DNA of 64,000 nt from positions 1 through 64,000 of the forward strand of contig PHBE01000012.1 of NCBI GenBank assembly GCA_002841885.1, written 5' to 3'. Each line of letters opens with the position of its first letter. The stretch's first letter is position 1. This DNA is from Deltaproteobacteria bacterium HGW-Deltaproteobacteria-18. Its GTDB lineage: Bacteria > Desulfobacterota > Desulfovibrionia > Desulfovibrionales > Desulfomicrobiaceae. Made by a program: the position numbers and the translations under genes. This document shows positions 26,661-37,100 of this stretch, one piece after another. The notes under the pieces were generated by a model, which saw nothing but the letters and a program-made list of their open reading frames with translations, made no database searches and was not told where the DNA came from.

Positions 26661-28745
26661 ATGCACGAGCCAAATCCCCTGCTCAACTGGGAACTTTTCC
26701 CCAATTTCCCCTCCATCACCGCCGACCATGTCGTGCCGGCCATGAACGAAGTCATCGCCAGAAGCAGCGCCGAACTTGAGGACCTCGAAAAGGCCGCTCC
26801 CCGGACCTGGCACGGGCTGCTGGTCCCCCTTGAGCGCCTGACCGACAGGGTCGCACGCGCCTGGGGCGTGGCCACGCATCTGCATAACGTCAAGAATTCC
26901 ACTGAAATGCGTCAGGCCTATGCGCAGACGCAGCCCATGGTCGTTGAATTCTACAACCGCCTGGGCCAGAGCCGTCCCATCCATGACGCGCTCCTCGCCC
27001 TGCGGGAGAGTCCGGAATTTCCCACATTCAGCCAGGCCCTGCAGCGCACCATCAGCCTGCTGGTCCGCGACGCGATCCTGCAGGGCGTGGGACTTGCCCC
27101 CGATGATCGCGAGCGCTTCAACGCCATAAGCCAGGAGCTGGCCGAACTGTCCACCCGTTTCACCAACAATGTCCTTGACGCCACCCAAGCCTATTGCCTG
27201 ACCCTGACGCAAAGGGAAGAGGTCGCAGGGCTTCCCGAAGACTCTCTGCGCCTGGCCGCGAACATGGCCAGGTCACGTGGACAGGCCGAGGCAACGGCGG
27301 AAAGCGGCCCGTGGAGCATCACTCTTGATCTGCCCTCGTTTCTGTCCTTCATGCAGCACGCCGCCAGACGCGATCTGCGCGAGGAGGTCTACCGGGCGTA
27401 CATCACCCGCGCCGCCGCCGGGGACACCGACAACCTGCCCGGTATCCTGCGCATTCTGAAACTGCGCAAAGAGCTGGCCGCGCTGCTCGGCTTTGATAAT
27501 TATGCCGCAGTGAGCCTAGAGCGCAAGATGGCCCCGGGCGTGGCCAGCATCGAATCCCTGCTGCGCACGATCCAGGAAGCGGCCACGGACCAGGCCCTGA
27601 ACGACCTCATCGACCTTGGCGATCTGGCCCGCGCCAGCGGCCAGCCCGACGACATCCAGCCTTGGGACGTCATGTACTGGGCCGAAAGGCTCAAGGAGCG
27701 GCGCTTCGGCCTGCGCGACGAACTGATCCGCCCCTATTTCCCACTGCCGGCCATCCTGCAGGGCCTCTTCGAGCTGATCGAGAACCTCTTCGGGGTCAGG
27801 ATCGAAAGCGGCGCCGAAGTGCCTACCTGGCAGGCGGACGTGACCTACTACCGGGTCAGAAATGGTGAAGGCCACGAAATTGCAGGCTTTTATCTGGACC
27901 CTTACGCCCGTCCCGAAGAAAAGCGCGGCGGCGCCTGGATGGATGAACTTTACGGACGCAGCACGGTCTGCGCGCCACGCGGTCATGCCGTGCGCCTGCC
28001 CGTTGCCTATGTGAACTGCAACCAGCGCCCGGCCATGGACGACGCGCCATCCTTGATGAGCTTTCAGGAAGTGACCACGCTCTTTCACGAATTCGGACAC
28101 GCCCTGCAGCACATGCTGACCACGGTGGACCATGGCTTCGTGGCCGGAATCTCCAATATCGAGTGGGACGCCGTGGAGCTGCCGAGCCAGTTCATGGAAA
28201 ACTGGTGCTACCACCTGGCCACGCTGACCAAGCTGGCCCGTCACTACCAGACCGGCGAGCCCATGGCTTCGGAACTTCTGGACAAGCTCCTTGAGACCCG
28301 GACCTTCCGCGCCGGTTCCAATGCCCTGCGCCAGGTCTCCTTTGCACTGACCGACCTCGCCCTGCACACGGCCGATCCGGGCCAGCTCGATCCCACGGAG
28401 ACAGCCCAACGCATCGCCCGCGAGATCCTGCCCCTGCCGCCCCTGCCCGAGGACCGCTTCCTGTGTTCGTTTTCGCACATCTTTGCCGGCGGCTACGCGG
28501 CCGGGTACTACAGCTACAAATGGGCCGAGGTTCTGAGCGCCGACGCTTTCGGCGCCTTCGAGGAAGCCGGACTTGAAGATGCGGACCGCCGACGGGATCT
28601 GGGCCGGCGCTTCAGGGACACGGTCCTGGCCCTGGGCGGCAGCCGCAACCCCATGGACATCTTTCGTCTCTTTCGCGGTCGCGAACCCGACCCAAGGGCC
28701 CTCCTGCGACAGGAAGGTCTTTTGCCAGCAAACAAGGATAACTAG
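26661..28745 (+). CDS. prlC: M3-family oligopeptidase (oligopeptidase A-like)
   Basis: A 694-residue zinc metallopeptidase. The motif HEFGHALQHML sits at about 476-486, and the third ligand region EWDAVELPSQFMENW follows, as in oligopeptidase A and Dcp. It hydrolyses short peptides in the cytosol, including released signal peptides. ATG 26661 has AAGGA just upstream; earlier in-frame starts lie in sequence with no coding look. The stop is immediately followed by rbgA. Confidence 0.93.
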   Translation: MHEPNPLLNWELFPNFPSITADHVVPAMNEVIARSSAELEDLEKAAPRTWHGLLVPLERLTDRVARAWGVATHLHNVKNSTEMRQAYAQTQPMVVEFYNRLGQSRPIHDALLALRESPEFPTFSQALQRTISLLVRDAILQGVGLAPDDRERFNAISQELAELSTRFTNNVLDATQAYCLTLTQREEVAGLPEDSLRLAANMARSRGQAEATAESGPWSITLDLPSFLSFMQHAARRDLREEVYRAYITRAAAGDTDNLPGILRILKLRKELAALLGFDNYAAVSLERKMAPGVASIESLLRTIQEAATDQALNDLIDLGDLARASGQPDDIQPWDVMYWAERLKERRFGLRDELIRPYFPLPAILQGLFELIENLFGVRIESGAEVPTWQADVTYYRVRNGEGHEIAGFYLDPYARPEEKRGGAWMDELYGRSTVCAPRGHAVRLPVAYVNCNQRPAMDDAPSLMSFQEVTTLFHEFGHALQHMLTTVDHGFVAGISNIEWDAVELPSQFMENWCYHLATLTKLARHYQTGEPMASELLDKLLETRTFRAGSNALRQVSFALTDLALHTADPGQLDPTETAQRIAREILPLPPLPEDRFLCSFSHIFAGGYAAGYYSYKWAEVLSADAFGAFEEAGLEDADRRRDLGRRFRDTVLALGGSRNPMDIFRLFRGREPDPRALLRQEGLLPANKDN

Positions 28746-29585
28746 ATGTCGATTCAATGGTTCCCCGGCCACATGCACCGGGCCAGAAAACAGATTGCCC
28801 TGGTCATGGCCAAGGTCGACGTGGTCATCGAAGTGCTCGATGCCCGCCTGCCCGCATACAGCGAAAATCCGCTCCTGCGCGAACTGCGCGGACCACGGCC
28901 GTGCCTGAAGGTCCTGAACAAGAGCGATCTGGCCGACCCGGCCGTGACCGCGGCCTGGATGGATTTCTTCCGCGAGTGCGGCACCGTGCCCATGGAGATC
29001 AGCGCCACCAGCCCCAAGGACGCGAAGCGCATTCTCACCACCCTGCCGGGCATGGTCAAGGAGCGCAATTTCCTCATGCAGCCCGTCAACTGCCTCATCG
29101 TCGGCATCCCCAATGTGGGCAAGTCCACGCTCATGAACACCCTGGTCGGGCGCAAGGTCGCCCGGGCCGCCAACCAGGCAGCCATCACCACCAAGCAGAA
29201 GCGGGTTCACGTAAACGACGAGCTGACCCTGTACGACACCCCCGGCGTGCTCTGGCCCAAGATCGAGAGCGTCACGGCCTCCTACATGCTGGCTGGCAGC
29301 GGCGCCGTGCGCGAGACGGCCATGGACAACGCCGAGGTCGCGGCCCGCGTCGGCGAGTATCTTCTGCGCGAATATCCAGGCCTGCTCAGGGAGCGCTACA
29401 AGATTGCCGAACTGCCGCAGGACGGACTCGGCCTGCTGGAAGCGCTCGGCAGGAAACGCGGCTGCCTGATCAAGGGCGGCGAGGTGGACGTGACCAAGGC
29501 GGCGGGCATCCTCTTAAACGAACTGCGCGCCGGACAGATCGGCCGCATCAGCCTGCAAAAGCCGCCTGCGCCCAAAGCGGCGTAA
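28746..29585 (+). CDS. rbgA: Ribosome biogenesis GTPase RbgA/YlqF
   Basis: A 279-residue circularly permuted GTPase. G4 (NKSD, about 58-61) comes first, then G1 (GIPNVGKST, 120-128) and G3 (DTPG, 164-167), the order diagnostic for YlqF/RbgA. The N-terminal IQWFPGHMHRARKQI segment is also typical. In Bacillus it drives late 50S assembly. Its start follows the prlC stop with no gap. Confidence 0.95.
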   Translation: MSIQWFPGHMHRARKQIALVMAKVDVVIEVLDARLPAYSENPLLRELRGPRPCLKVLNKSDLADPAVTAAWMDFFRECGTVPMEISATSPKDAKRILTTLPGMVKERNFLMQPVNCLIVGIPNVGKSTLMNTLVGRKVARAANQAAITTKQKRVHVNDELTLYDTPGVLWPKIESVTASYMLAGSGAVRETAMDNAEVAARVGEYLLREYPGLLRERYKIAELPQDGLGLLEALGRKRGCLIKGGEVDVTKAAGILLNELRAGQIGRISLQKPPAPKAA

Positions 29586-29607
29586 GCCCCACGCTGCCAC
29601 AAACTCC

Positions 29608-29647
29608 AAAAGCCGGGTCTGCCCATCACGGGGCAGATCCGGCTTTT
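29608..29647. terminator. Bidirectional terminator between rbgA and pspF
   Basis: A long hairpin: AAAAGCCGG pairs with CCGGCTTTT, continued by TCTGCCC/GGGCAGA, giving about 17 pairs with one G-T. T-runs on both strands let it end rbgA (+) and the convergent pspF (-). Confidence 0.88.
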
Positions 29648-29678
29648 CTTATTTCGGGCATGGGCCTGCACTTCGCCG

Positions 29679-30719
29679 TCAGTCGTCCTGGCCCGCGCCG
29701 AGCCTGCGATAAAGACCGCGAAACTGATGGTAGGTCAGTCCCAGCAGAGCGGCAGCCTGCTTCTGGTTATGGCGGCTTTGTTCCAGGGCAGCCGCCAGAT
29801 ACGACTCTTCCAGGCCGCGCACGGCCCTTGCCAAGGGAATGTCCAGATCAGGGTTGGCGGAGCGCGGACGACCCGGCTTTGCCTGGGGGGCCGGAGCTGG
29901 GGGTTCTGCCTGCTCCACCGGGCGATACGGAGACAAGAACGGATCAAAGACCACCTCCCTGATAGTTCCAGGACCGGTCCGATACACCGCCCGTTCGACC
30001 ACGTTCTTGAGCTCGCGCACGTTGCCCGGCCAGTCATGGGCCAGCAGCATGGTCATGGCCCGGGCGGAAAACTCCGGCGACTCCGGAAAACCCATGCTGA
30101 TGGCCATGCGTGCGGCGAAATGACGGGTCAGCAGCTGCACGTCCCCCTCGCGCATGCGCAGCGGTGGCACGGTCAGCACCTCGAAGCTCAGGCGATCCAG
30201 CAAATCCTCCTTGAAAGCCCCGGCCCTGGCTCGTTGCGGAAGATCCACATTCGTCGCACCCACGATGCGCACGTTGACCGTCACCGGTCGGCTCCCTCCA
30301 ACGCGGTCGAAAGATCCGTATTCGACCACGCGCAGTATCTTTTCCTGCGCCTCGGGCGAGAGATTCGCGATTTCGTCCAGAAACAGGGTGCCGGTGTCTG
30401 CATTTTCAAAGCGTCCCTTGCGGCGGACCGTGGCCCCGGTGAATGCCCCGGCCTCATGCCCGAAGAGTTCCGCATCCAGCAGCGAACTGGCCAGAGCCGC
30501 GCAATTGAGTGTGACCAGCGGCCCCTGCCAGCGCCGTGAAAGATAATGCAGACGCGCGGCGGCCAGCTCCTTGCCGGTTCCGCGCTCGCCGATGATGAGC
30601 ACCGGCCTGTCTATCCGCGCCACGCGGGAGAGATGCTCCTGAAATTGCAGAAATGCGTCGGACTGACCGATGGCTTCCATGGATGAAATCGGGGACGCCG
30701 AAGAGTAAGTGGATTCCAT
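29679..30719 (-). CDS. pspF: Sigma-54-dependent activator PspF
   Basis: A 346-residue enhancer-binding protein with no N-terminal receiver domain, as in PspF. Walker A is GERGTGKE at 44-51, and the sigma-54 contact loop GAFTGA is at 91-96. Walker B is in TLFLDEIANL. The Pro-rich linker leads to a C-terminal Fis-type HTH (NQKQAAALLGLTYHQFRGLYRRL) very close to E. coli PspF. It is divergent from pspA and should bind the intergenic sites. PspA normally inhibits it. ATG 30719 is used; an upstream TTG is possible. Confidence 0.95.
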   Translation of the reverse strand: MESTYSSASPISSMEAIGQSDAFLQFQEHLSRVARIDRPVLIIGERGTGKELAAARLHYLSRRWQGPLVTLNCAALASSLLDAELFGHEAGAFTGATVRRKGRFENADTGTLFLDEIANLSPEAQEKILRVVEYGSFDRVGGSRPVTVNVRIVGATNVDLPQRARAGAFKEDLLDRLSFEVLTVPPLRMREGDVQLLTRHFAARMAISMGFPESPEFSARAMTMLLAHDWPGNVRELKNVVERAVYRTGPGTIREVVFDPFLSPYRPVEQAEPPAPAPQAKPGRPRSANPDLDIPLARAVRGLEESYLAAALEQSRHNQKQAAALLGLTYHQFRGLYRRLGAGQDD

Positions 30720-30765
30720 GACCAATAAATAGTATTATTTACCAAGTAATGCAATAATGAACCAC

Positions 30766-30806
30766 TTTTCAAATAGTTGCATTTTGAAAAAATACAATAT
30801 TTCAAA
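30766..30806 (+). promoter_or_regulatory. Probable PspF enhancer sites: three phased half-sites
   Basis: TTTTCAAA at 30766, TTTGAAAA at 30783 and TTTCAAA at 30800 alternate in orientation with starts 17 bases apart, giving two overlapping inverted repeats. They lie 25-65 bases upstream of the -24 box of the pspA promoter and close to the pspF start, where PspF binding would both activate pspA and limit pspF. Confidence 0.6.
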
Positions 30807-30814
30807 CTAGTACA

Positions 30815-30845
30815 CCACATTAATAAATGTGGCATGAACCCTGCT
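30815..30845 (+). promoter_or_regulatory. pspA: Sigma-54 promoter of pspABC, overlapped by a palindrome
   Basis: TGGCATGAACCCTGCT at 30830-30845 matches the sigma-54 consensus, with GG and GC separated by ten bases. Transcription should begin near 30857, about 30 bases before the pspA ATG. A perfect 7-bp palindrome (CCACATT AATA AATGTGG, 30815-30832) overlaps the -24 box. Confidence 0.88.
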
Positions 30846-30888
30846 GATGATCAGGCAAGTTAGAAAGACGTTACTCATGGAGGAACTC

Positions 30889-31548
30889 ATGGGCGTATTT
30901 ACCAGATTCAAGGACATAATCAGCTCCAACATCAACTCCATGCTGGACAAGGCCGAAGAGCCGGAAAAGATGATCCGGCTCATGATCCAGGAGATGGAAG
31001 AGACCTCGGTTGAGCTCAAAGCCGCCTGTGCCGGGCTCATGGCCGACCAGAAGCGCATCTCCAGAGAAGAGTCCCAGGCCCGGGCCCGCATGGAGCTCTG
31101 GGAGGACAGGGCCAAACTCGCGCTGGAAAAGGGACGCGAGGACCTGGCCCGCGAGGCCTTGCTGGAAAAACTGGCCGCGCAGCGGCTGAGCGAAGGCCTG
31201 GAGCGGGAACGGGATCGCTTTGCGGTCATGATCGAGCAGGCGCGCGAAGACATCGAGCAGCTCGACGTCAAGCTGGAGTCCGCCAAGGAGCGCCAGCGCA
31301 GCCTGGCCAAGCGCCATGTGCGGGCCGACCAACGCATCAAGGTCCGTTCCAATGTCTCGCGGGTTCAATCGGCCGATGTCATGATGCGCTTTGACCAGTT
31401 CGAACAGCGCATCGAACGCATGGAAGCGGAGGCCGAACTGGGCGCGCCGCGACAGAACCGGAACCTGGAACAGGAATTTGCACTGCTCGAGGGCGGTGAC
31501 GAAGTGGAAGCACAACTCGCCGCCATGCGCTCTTCCAACGACAGATAG
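30889..31548 (+). CDS. pspA: Phage shock protein A
   Basis: A 219-residue ESCRT-III-like coiled-coil protein. It begins MGVFTRFKDIISSNINSMLD as E. coli PspA does; ATG 30889 has GGAGGA upstream and upstream in-frame starts are ignored. The amphipathic N-terminal helix binds stressed membranes. The conserved EEPEKMIRLMIQEMEET and the long coiled coil are present. It protects the inner membrane and holds PspF inactive when unstressed. Confidence 0.96.
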   Translation: MGVFTRFKDIISSNINSMLDKAEEPEKMIRLMIQEMEETSVELKAACAGLMADQKRISREESQARARMELWEDRAKLALEKGREDLAREALLEKLAAQRLSEGLERERDRFAVMIEQAREDIEQLDVKLESAKERQRSLAKRHVRADQRIKVRSNVSRVQSADVMMRFDQFEQRIERMEAEAELGAPRQNRNLEQEFALLEGGDEVEAQLAAMRSSNDR

Positions 31549-31622
31549 CGTAGGCTGAAAATTTGTTTGGCGGCCGCCAAAGCCTCGGCTATGCGCATAG
31601 AAAAACGCAAGGAGAAGACTGC

Positions 31623-31853
31623 ATGGAACATTTTTTCGGCTTTATATTCGTGCTCATGTCAGCCGGAATCCTGCTGGTCGGCGCGGTTATCTTCGGGTTC
31701 ATAAAGATGTTCACCAGGTCCGGCGGGGTGAATGTGGCCCAGGAGGCGCAGATGATTCAGGAGATCTATAACGGCATGTCCCGCATGGAAGAGCGCATCG
31801 AGGCGCTGGAGACAATTCTTCTGGAAAAGGACGGCAAGGAGAAAAGATCGTGA
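31623..31853 (+). CDS. pspB: Envelope stress membrane protein PspB
   Basis: A 76-residue protein with one N-terminal transmembrane helix (about 5-28) and a cytoplasmic helix ending in MSRMEERIEALETILLEKD, which corresponds to the RMRERIQALESIL region of E. coli PspB. AAGGAG lies before the ATG. With PspC it senses envelope stress and recruits PspA. The stop overlaps the pspC start. Confidence 0.9.
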   Translation: MEHFFGFIFVLMSAGILLVGAVIFGFIKMFTRSGGVNVAQEAQMIQEIYNGMSRMEERIEALETILLEKDGKEKRS

Positions 31854-32290
31854 GAGCTTTCGGACGCGGCAATGGCCGCATGCATGGCGGCGGAAGCCGT
31901 GGTTCGCGCTGGAGAAGACCGGTGGAAGAACAGCGTGGCCTCTACCGTGCCCGGGACGGCGTTTTTCTGGGCGTGTGCAAGGGCCTGGCCCGTTACTTCG
32001 ATTTCTCCGTCGGAGCGCTGCGTGCCATCGTCATACTCCTGTTTCTGGTCACCGGCATCTGGCCCGTGGGGCTTTTGTATCTCATCGCGGCCATGGTCAT
32101 GAAAATGGAGCCGGTGGTGCCCTTTGACAGCCCCGCCGACCAGGAGTTTTACGACTCCTACACCAACTCCCGGGCCGGAGCGCTGGAGCGGATCAAGCGC
32201 AAGTTCGAGAATCTGGACCGCAGGCTCAGGCGCATGGAAGACGTGGTCACCAGCCGCGATTTCGAATGGGAACGGCGCATGCGCAATTGA
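31850..32290 (+). CDS. pspC: Envelope stress protein PspC
   Basis: A 146-residue protein with a GTG start that overlaps the pspB stop (GTGA). After a Gly/Arg-rich N-terminal tail, the PspC domain (GLYRARDGVFLGVCKGLARY) leads into a transmembrane helix pair (about 62-85). The C-terminal cytosolic helix is strongly charged (LERIKRKFENLDRRLRRMED). This ends the psp operon; no pspD or pspE is present. Confidence 0.93.
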   Translation: MRAFGRGNGRMHGGGSRGSRWRRPVEEQRGLYRARDGVFLGVCKGLARYFDFSVGALRAIVILLFLVTGIWPVGLLYLIAAMVMKMEPVVPFDSPADQEFYDSYTNSRAGALERIKRKFENLDRRLRRMEDVVTSRDFEWERRMRN

Positions 32291-32328
32291 CCGGAAAGCT
32301 CCTTGCGGACTCTCCAATCGCCTCTCCA

Positions 32329-33945
32329 TCACTCCGCCGCAGACGTTTCCGAATTCAGCCCGCCGAGCACGCGCTGGGACTGGGCATGCTTGAGGGCATG
32401 CCCTTTCGCCAGTATCTCGTAAAAAGACTCATCCGGAGTCCGCCTGGTATCAATCTCCATGCAGACGTCCGGAACTTCGTGAGTGAACGGTTCGAAATTC
32501 TTGATCATGTCCTCGAAATGCACAAGCCGCGCATCGGACTCCCCTGCCCCGCCCTCACGTTGCGCCAGCCGGGATCTCAAGATTTGGGGATCGCAGACGC
32601 AGTGCACGAAGACAAGGCCCGCCTTCTGGTCCTGCGCCAGACGGATGGCCGACTCCCGCCAGTCCGCCCTGGAAAATGTTGCATCCAGAGCCACGGAGCG
32701 CCCCTTCTTGAGCTCGTCCTGGGCCAGATTCAAAAGCTGCGAGTAAACGCGGCTTCGCAGCACGGGCCGATACGCTCCGGTATTGAAAGCCACCACCCCC
32801 GCATCGGGAAAATCCTCCGCCTGTTTCCTGACGCTGTCCGAACCAAGCAGCGGCATGAACAGCGCCTGGGTCACCCGGCGTGCCAGCGTCGATTTACCGG
32901 AGGCGGGCAAGCCAAAGAAAACCCACAGCACCGGCCGCCCGAAAGCCAGGGCGTACCCGTAGGCCTGCCGCATATACTTGCGGATCTCTTCCTGCACGGG
33001 CGCCCTTGGATTTGCATGCTCAAGGGAAAAGCAGGCGACCTTGAGCCGCACAAAGGCGCGATACGCCGCATAGAAATCCATGAGCGCGTAAACTTCCGGA
33101 TCGCCCGCCGCCGTTGCGTAGGCCTGCAGCAGTCGCCGGGCCGTGTCCGCATGCCCCAGACGGTCCAGGTCCATGATCAGAAAAGACAGATCCAGAGTGC
33201 AGTCGCCGTATCTGAAACGTTCGTTGAACTCGATACAGTCGATGACCTGCACCCCGTGGTGAAAATAGACATGTTCGGCCCGCAGGTCTCCGTGCCCGTC
33301 GGTGATTCTGCCTTCCCTCAACCGGTGCATGAACAGGTCGACATGATTGTCCGCAAACGAGCGGCAGACCTGCAGGAAAAATTCCCATCTCTGCGGGTCG
33401 AGAAGACCCGACGCGAAAGGAAGGATCTGCGTGAAATTCTCCTCCATGTTGAATCGGATATGCTCGGGATCACCGTATATGTCGATACCGGGCCCACGCT
33501 CGCCGCTTTTGTGAAAACCGGCCAGGGTTTCGCCAAGGCTTGAAATATTCTCCTGCGTTACCGTCCCTTTACGCAACAAGGCCTCAAGGCTTGCCTCGTC
33601 CGGCAATCGCGCCATCTTCACGACATATTCGAGCGCCCCTTCCACGGGACCAAAACACAGGCCTTTCTCGCTTTCATGAATGCCAAGCACCTCCTGATAC
33701 ACGCCAAAGCTCAAGCGTTGGTTGAGCTTTATCTCCTGCAAGCAAAAATGAAGACGCCTGACGGGATCGCGAAAATCGAGAAATCCCAGGTCCTTGTGTT
33801 TTTTCAGCTTGTAGGCCCACTCTCCGGCCAGAAACACGACGGAGATATGAGTTTCGCGGCGTTCAACGTCGGATGCGGAATGCGGATAAAAAGCGGATTC
33901 GGACATGGCCCGGCAAATGTCCTCGAATCGATCGGCGGAATTCAT
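32329..33945 (-). CDS. Two-domain protein: APH-like kinase plus P-loop nucleotide kinase
   Basis: A 538-residue protein. The N-terminal domain has the aminoglycoside-phosphotransferase fold with the catalytic loop HGDLRAEHV at about 218-226 and a DLSFLIMDLD metal site after it. The C-terminal domain is a P-loop kinase with Walker A GLPASGKST at about 345-353 and a DATFSRADWR-type motif. Fusions of this kind are widespread and are often annotated as an aminoglycoside phosphotransferase/ATP-binding protein, but no substrate is established, and a resistance role should not be assumed. Confidence 0.85.
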   Translation of the reverse strand: MNSADRFEDICRAMSESAFYPHSASDVERRETHISVVFLAGEWAYKLKKHKDLGFLDFRDPVRRLHFCLQEIKLNQRLSFGVYQEVLGIHESEKGLCFGPVEGALEYVVKMARLPDEASLEALLRKGTVTQENISSLGETLAGFHKSGERGPGIDIYGDPEHIRFNMEENFTQILPFASGLLDPQRWEFFLQVCRSFADNHVDLFMHRLREGRITDGHGDLRAEHVYFHHGVQVIDCIEFNERFRYGDCTLDLSFLIMDLDRLGHADTARRLLQAYATAAGDPEVYALMDFYAAYRAFVRLKVACFSLEHANPRAPVQEEIRKYMRQAYGYALAFGRPVLWVFFGLPASGKSTLARRVTQALFMPLLGSDSVRKQAEDFPDAGVVAFNTGAYRPVLRSRVYSQLLNLAQDELKKGRSVALDATFSRADWRESAIRLAQDQKAGLVFVHCVCDPQILRSRLAQREGGAGESDARLVHFEDMIKNFEPFTHEVPDVCMEIDTRRTPDESFYEILAKGHALKHAQSQRVLGGLNSETSAAE

Positions 33946-34161
33946 GATGTGCGTTCTCCCGGCAATTTTGCATGTTGACTAGCATATCCGCCGACTCGTG
34001 TCATTTCGCGCCCGTAAGCGCTCCCCAACGAAAGACAGGGCTAGAATTTTTCGGGGTGGTCTGTCCTGAAGTTTGTTGATAGTGATATAAACACCAGTCT
34101 CCACATATTCTGCCGAACAGAAACAATCCGCATACGCGGCACCCAGAAAAGCGGAGTTCGA

Positions 34162-37100
34162 ATGCTTTCAGACGACCAACCCGCCTCTCATGACATATCG
34201 CGCACCCTGCTCCACGTGACCCTGTGGATATTTCTACTGGTCGTCCTTTTTTTCATCAGCCAGCACAATTTTCTCCTGTTTCACACCCTGGCCGAACTCT
34301 TTGCCGTGGCCGTGGGGTGGAGCGTTTTTCTGCTGGTCTGGAACACACGCACCTTTCTGCGCAACGACTCCCTTCTGTTCCTGGGTATTGCCTACTTTTT
34401 CATTGCCCTGATCGACCTGAACCATACCTTGGCCTACAGTGGAATGAACATCTTCGCGGCCGCAAAGAGCACAAACCCGGCCACGCAGCTCTGGCTGGCA
34501 GCCCGTGGGCTGGAAGCGGCCAGCCTCTTTGTCTACAGCCTGATGCTGGGCCGCGGCTTTTCGCTGAGGGCAGTGCTCCTGGGTTTCTGCGGCGTCACTG
34601 CGACCTTGCTCCTGAGCATCTTCGCCTGGAAGATTTTTCCGGTCTGCCACGTCGAAGGGCAGGGACTGACGACTTTCAAGATCGTCGCAGAGTATGTCAT
34701 TTGCGCTGTGCTGGCGGCCGCCATGCTCAATCTGACGCGACAGCGGAACAAGCTCGAACCCGGCATCTACCATCTGCTGATCATCTCCATGGCCCTGAGT
34801 ATCATGAGCGAGTTGGCGTTCACCTTCTACGTAAGTGTTTACGGCCTCTCCAATGTCATAGGACATTTTCTCAAGATCCTGTCCTTTTTCCTGATCTATC
34901 TGGCCCTGGTCCGTTTCGCCCTAACGCGCCCTTATCACACCCTGTTCAGGCAACTTGCCCAGGAACGCGAAGCACTTGTGCATTCGGAAAAAAAATGGCG
35001 AAACATTCTGCTTCGCACGCCGCAAATCGGCATCTCCCTCGATCCTGGGGGACGAATCATCTTTGCCAACGAGCATTTTCTCAAACTCACCGGCTGGAAC
35101 AAGGATGAGGTACTCGGTCGGGACTGGTTTGAAATGTTCATTCCCGCAGAGATCCGCGAGGCGACCCTCAAATTTTTCGTTTCGACCATGGCCGGCGGGC
35201 AAAGCCAAGCCTACTCCACGTACGAAAATGAGATACTCGACAAAAACGGTGCGCGCCACGCCATTGGCTGGGCCAACGCGCTGACTCTGGATTCAGCGGG
35301 GAAGCCCACGGACGTGACCAGTCTCGGTGTCGATCTGACGGAACGCAAACACGCCCAGGAGGTGCTGATCGAGAGCAGAAATCTTTACCAGTCCCTGGTA
35401 GACAACCTGCCGCTCTCGATCATGACTTTCGATCGGGATGGAAAAATCAATTACGTCAACCAGTTTCACATCGACAGTTTCGCCAGAAAACTCCTGGACA
35501 AGGAATATTTTCTGGGCCGGGCCCTGCATGAACTGCCCGGCCTGGTCTCCGCCGGGATCGGCCCCGACCTTGAACACGTGCGTGATGGTCGGCCGATCAA
35601 CCTGCCCAGCCTTTTCATCCCCCGTCTCGCCGCTGGTGGTTCAGCCTGGCAAAGCGTCAAGGCCATCCCCCTGTTCAAGGACGGAATCTTCTCCGGCGGC
35701 ATCCTCATGCGCGAGGACATCACCTCCCGCAGGATGGCCGAGGAAGCCATGCGCCAGAGCGAGGAACGGCTCGCTCTGGCCCTCGAGGTCACAAACGACG
35801 GGCTCTGGGATTGGGACTTCCTGTCAGGCAACACATATTTCAGTCCCCACTATTACGCCATGCTCGGCTATGAACCCGGAGAGTTCGAGGCGAGCTACAG
35901 TTCATGGCTCAGCCTTGTTCATCCCGATGATGTGCAAGCTGTCGAAGACCAGATAAGCAGGCATGTCGGCACCGGACAGGTTTTCGAGATCGAATTCCGC
36001 ATGAAGGCCAAATCCGGGCAATGGTTGTGGATCATGGCACGCGGTCGAGTTGTCGAACGAAACGAACAAGGGCGCCCCGTACGCATGGTGGGTACTCATG
36101 TGGACGTGACCGCACGAAAGAACGCCGAATACGCCGCACTGAACGCCAAGGAGGCCGCCGAAGCGGCAAACAAGGCCAAGAGCGAATTTCTGGCCAACAT
36201 GAGCCATGAGATCCGCACCCCCCTGAACGGCATCATGGGCATGCTGCAACTTCTGCAGACCACCAGCCTGAATAGTGAACAGCTCGAATACAGCACCATG
36301 GCCGTTCAATCGACCTCCCGCCTGACCAGCCTGCTTTCCGACATCCTTGACCTCTCCAGGGTCGAAGCAGGCAAGATGCCCCTCAGAACCGAAGTCTTCG
36401 ACCTGCGTGAAAAATTGCATCAATCCATCTGCCTCTTCGCGCCCATTGCCCTGCAGTCTGGAATCGAGCTCAAACATCATTTCGACGGCACGTTGCCGCA
36501 AAACGTCATCGGCGACCCCATCCGCCTGCAACAGGTGCTCACGAACCTGATCGGCAACGCCTTCAAGTTCACGCAGTACGGCTTTATCAACGTGGAGGCC
36601 TACCCCCTGCCGGCCCGCAACGAAAACCAGCTGCGCATATTCTTCGAAATTACAGATACAGGGTGCGGCATTCCCGATGAAGCGCTGGACCAGCTCTTCA
36701 AACCTTTCAGTCAGGTAACCCAAGGCTACACCAGACAATATCAGGGTGCGGGCCTGGGCCTGTCCATCTGCAAACGGCTGGTTGGGCTCATGGACGGCAC
36801 CATGGCCATTTCAAGCGAGGTCGGAGTGGGAACGAGCATATATTTCTGCGTCACCCTTAAAAAGGCGATGGAATTGCCGGCACAGGAGTCACCGGGCAAG
36901 CAGATAATTGCGATGCGGGAGAAAAAAATTCTTGTGGCCGAGGACGACGAGGTGAATCTTTTCGCCGTCCACAATCTACTGACCAAAAATGGCCACGAGG
37001 TCGTCACCGCCCATAACGGGCACGAGGCGCTCGAACGCGTTCTGGAGCAGGATTTCGACCTCATCCTGATGGACATCCAGATGCCGGGCATGGACGGAAT

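Noticed and set aside
32329..33945. Reading the APH-like domain as an aminoglycoside-resistance gene
   Set aside because: The domain fusion, lack of mobile elements and chromosomal context do not support resistance; only the fold and catalytic loop are shared.
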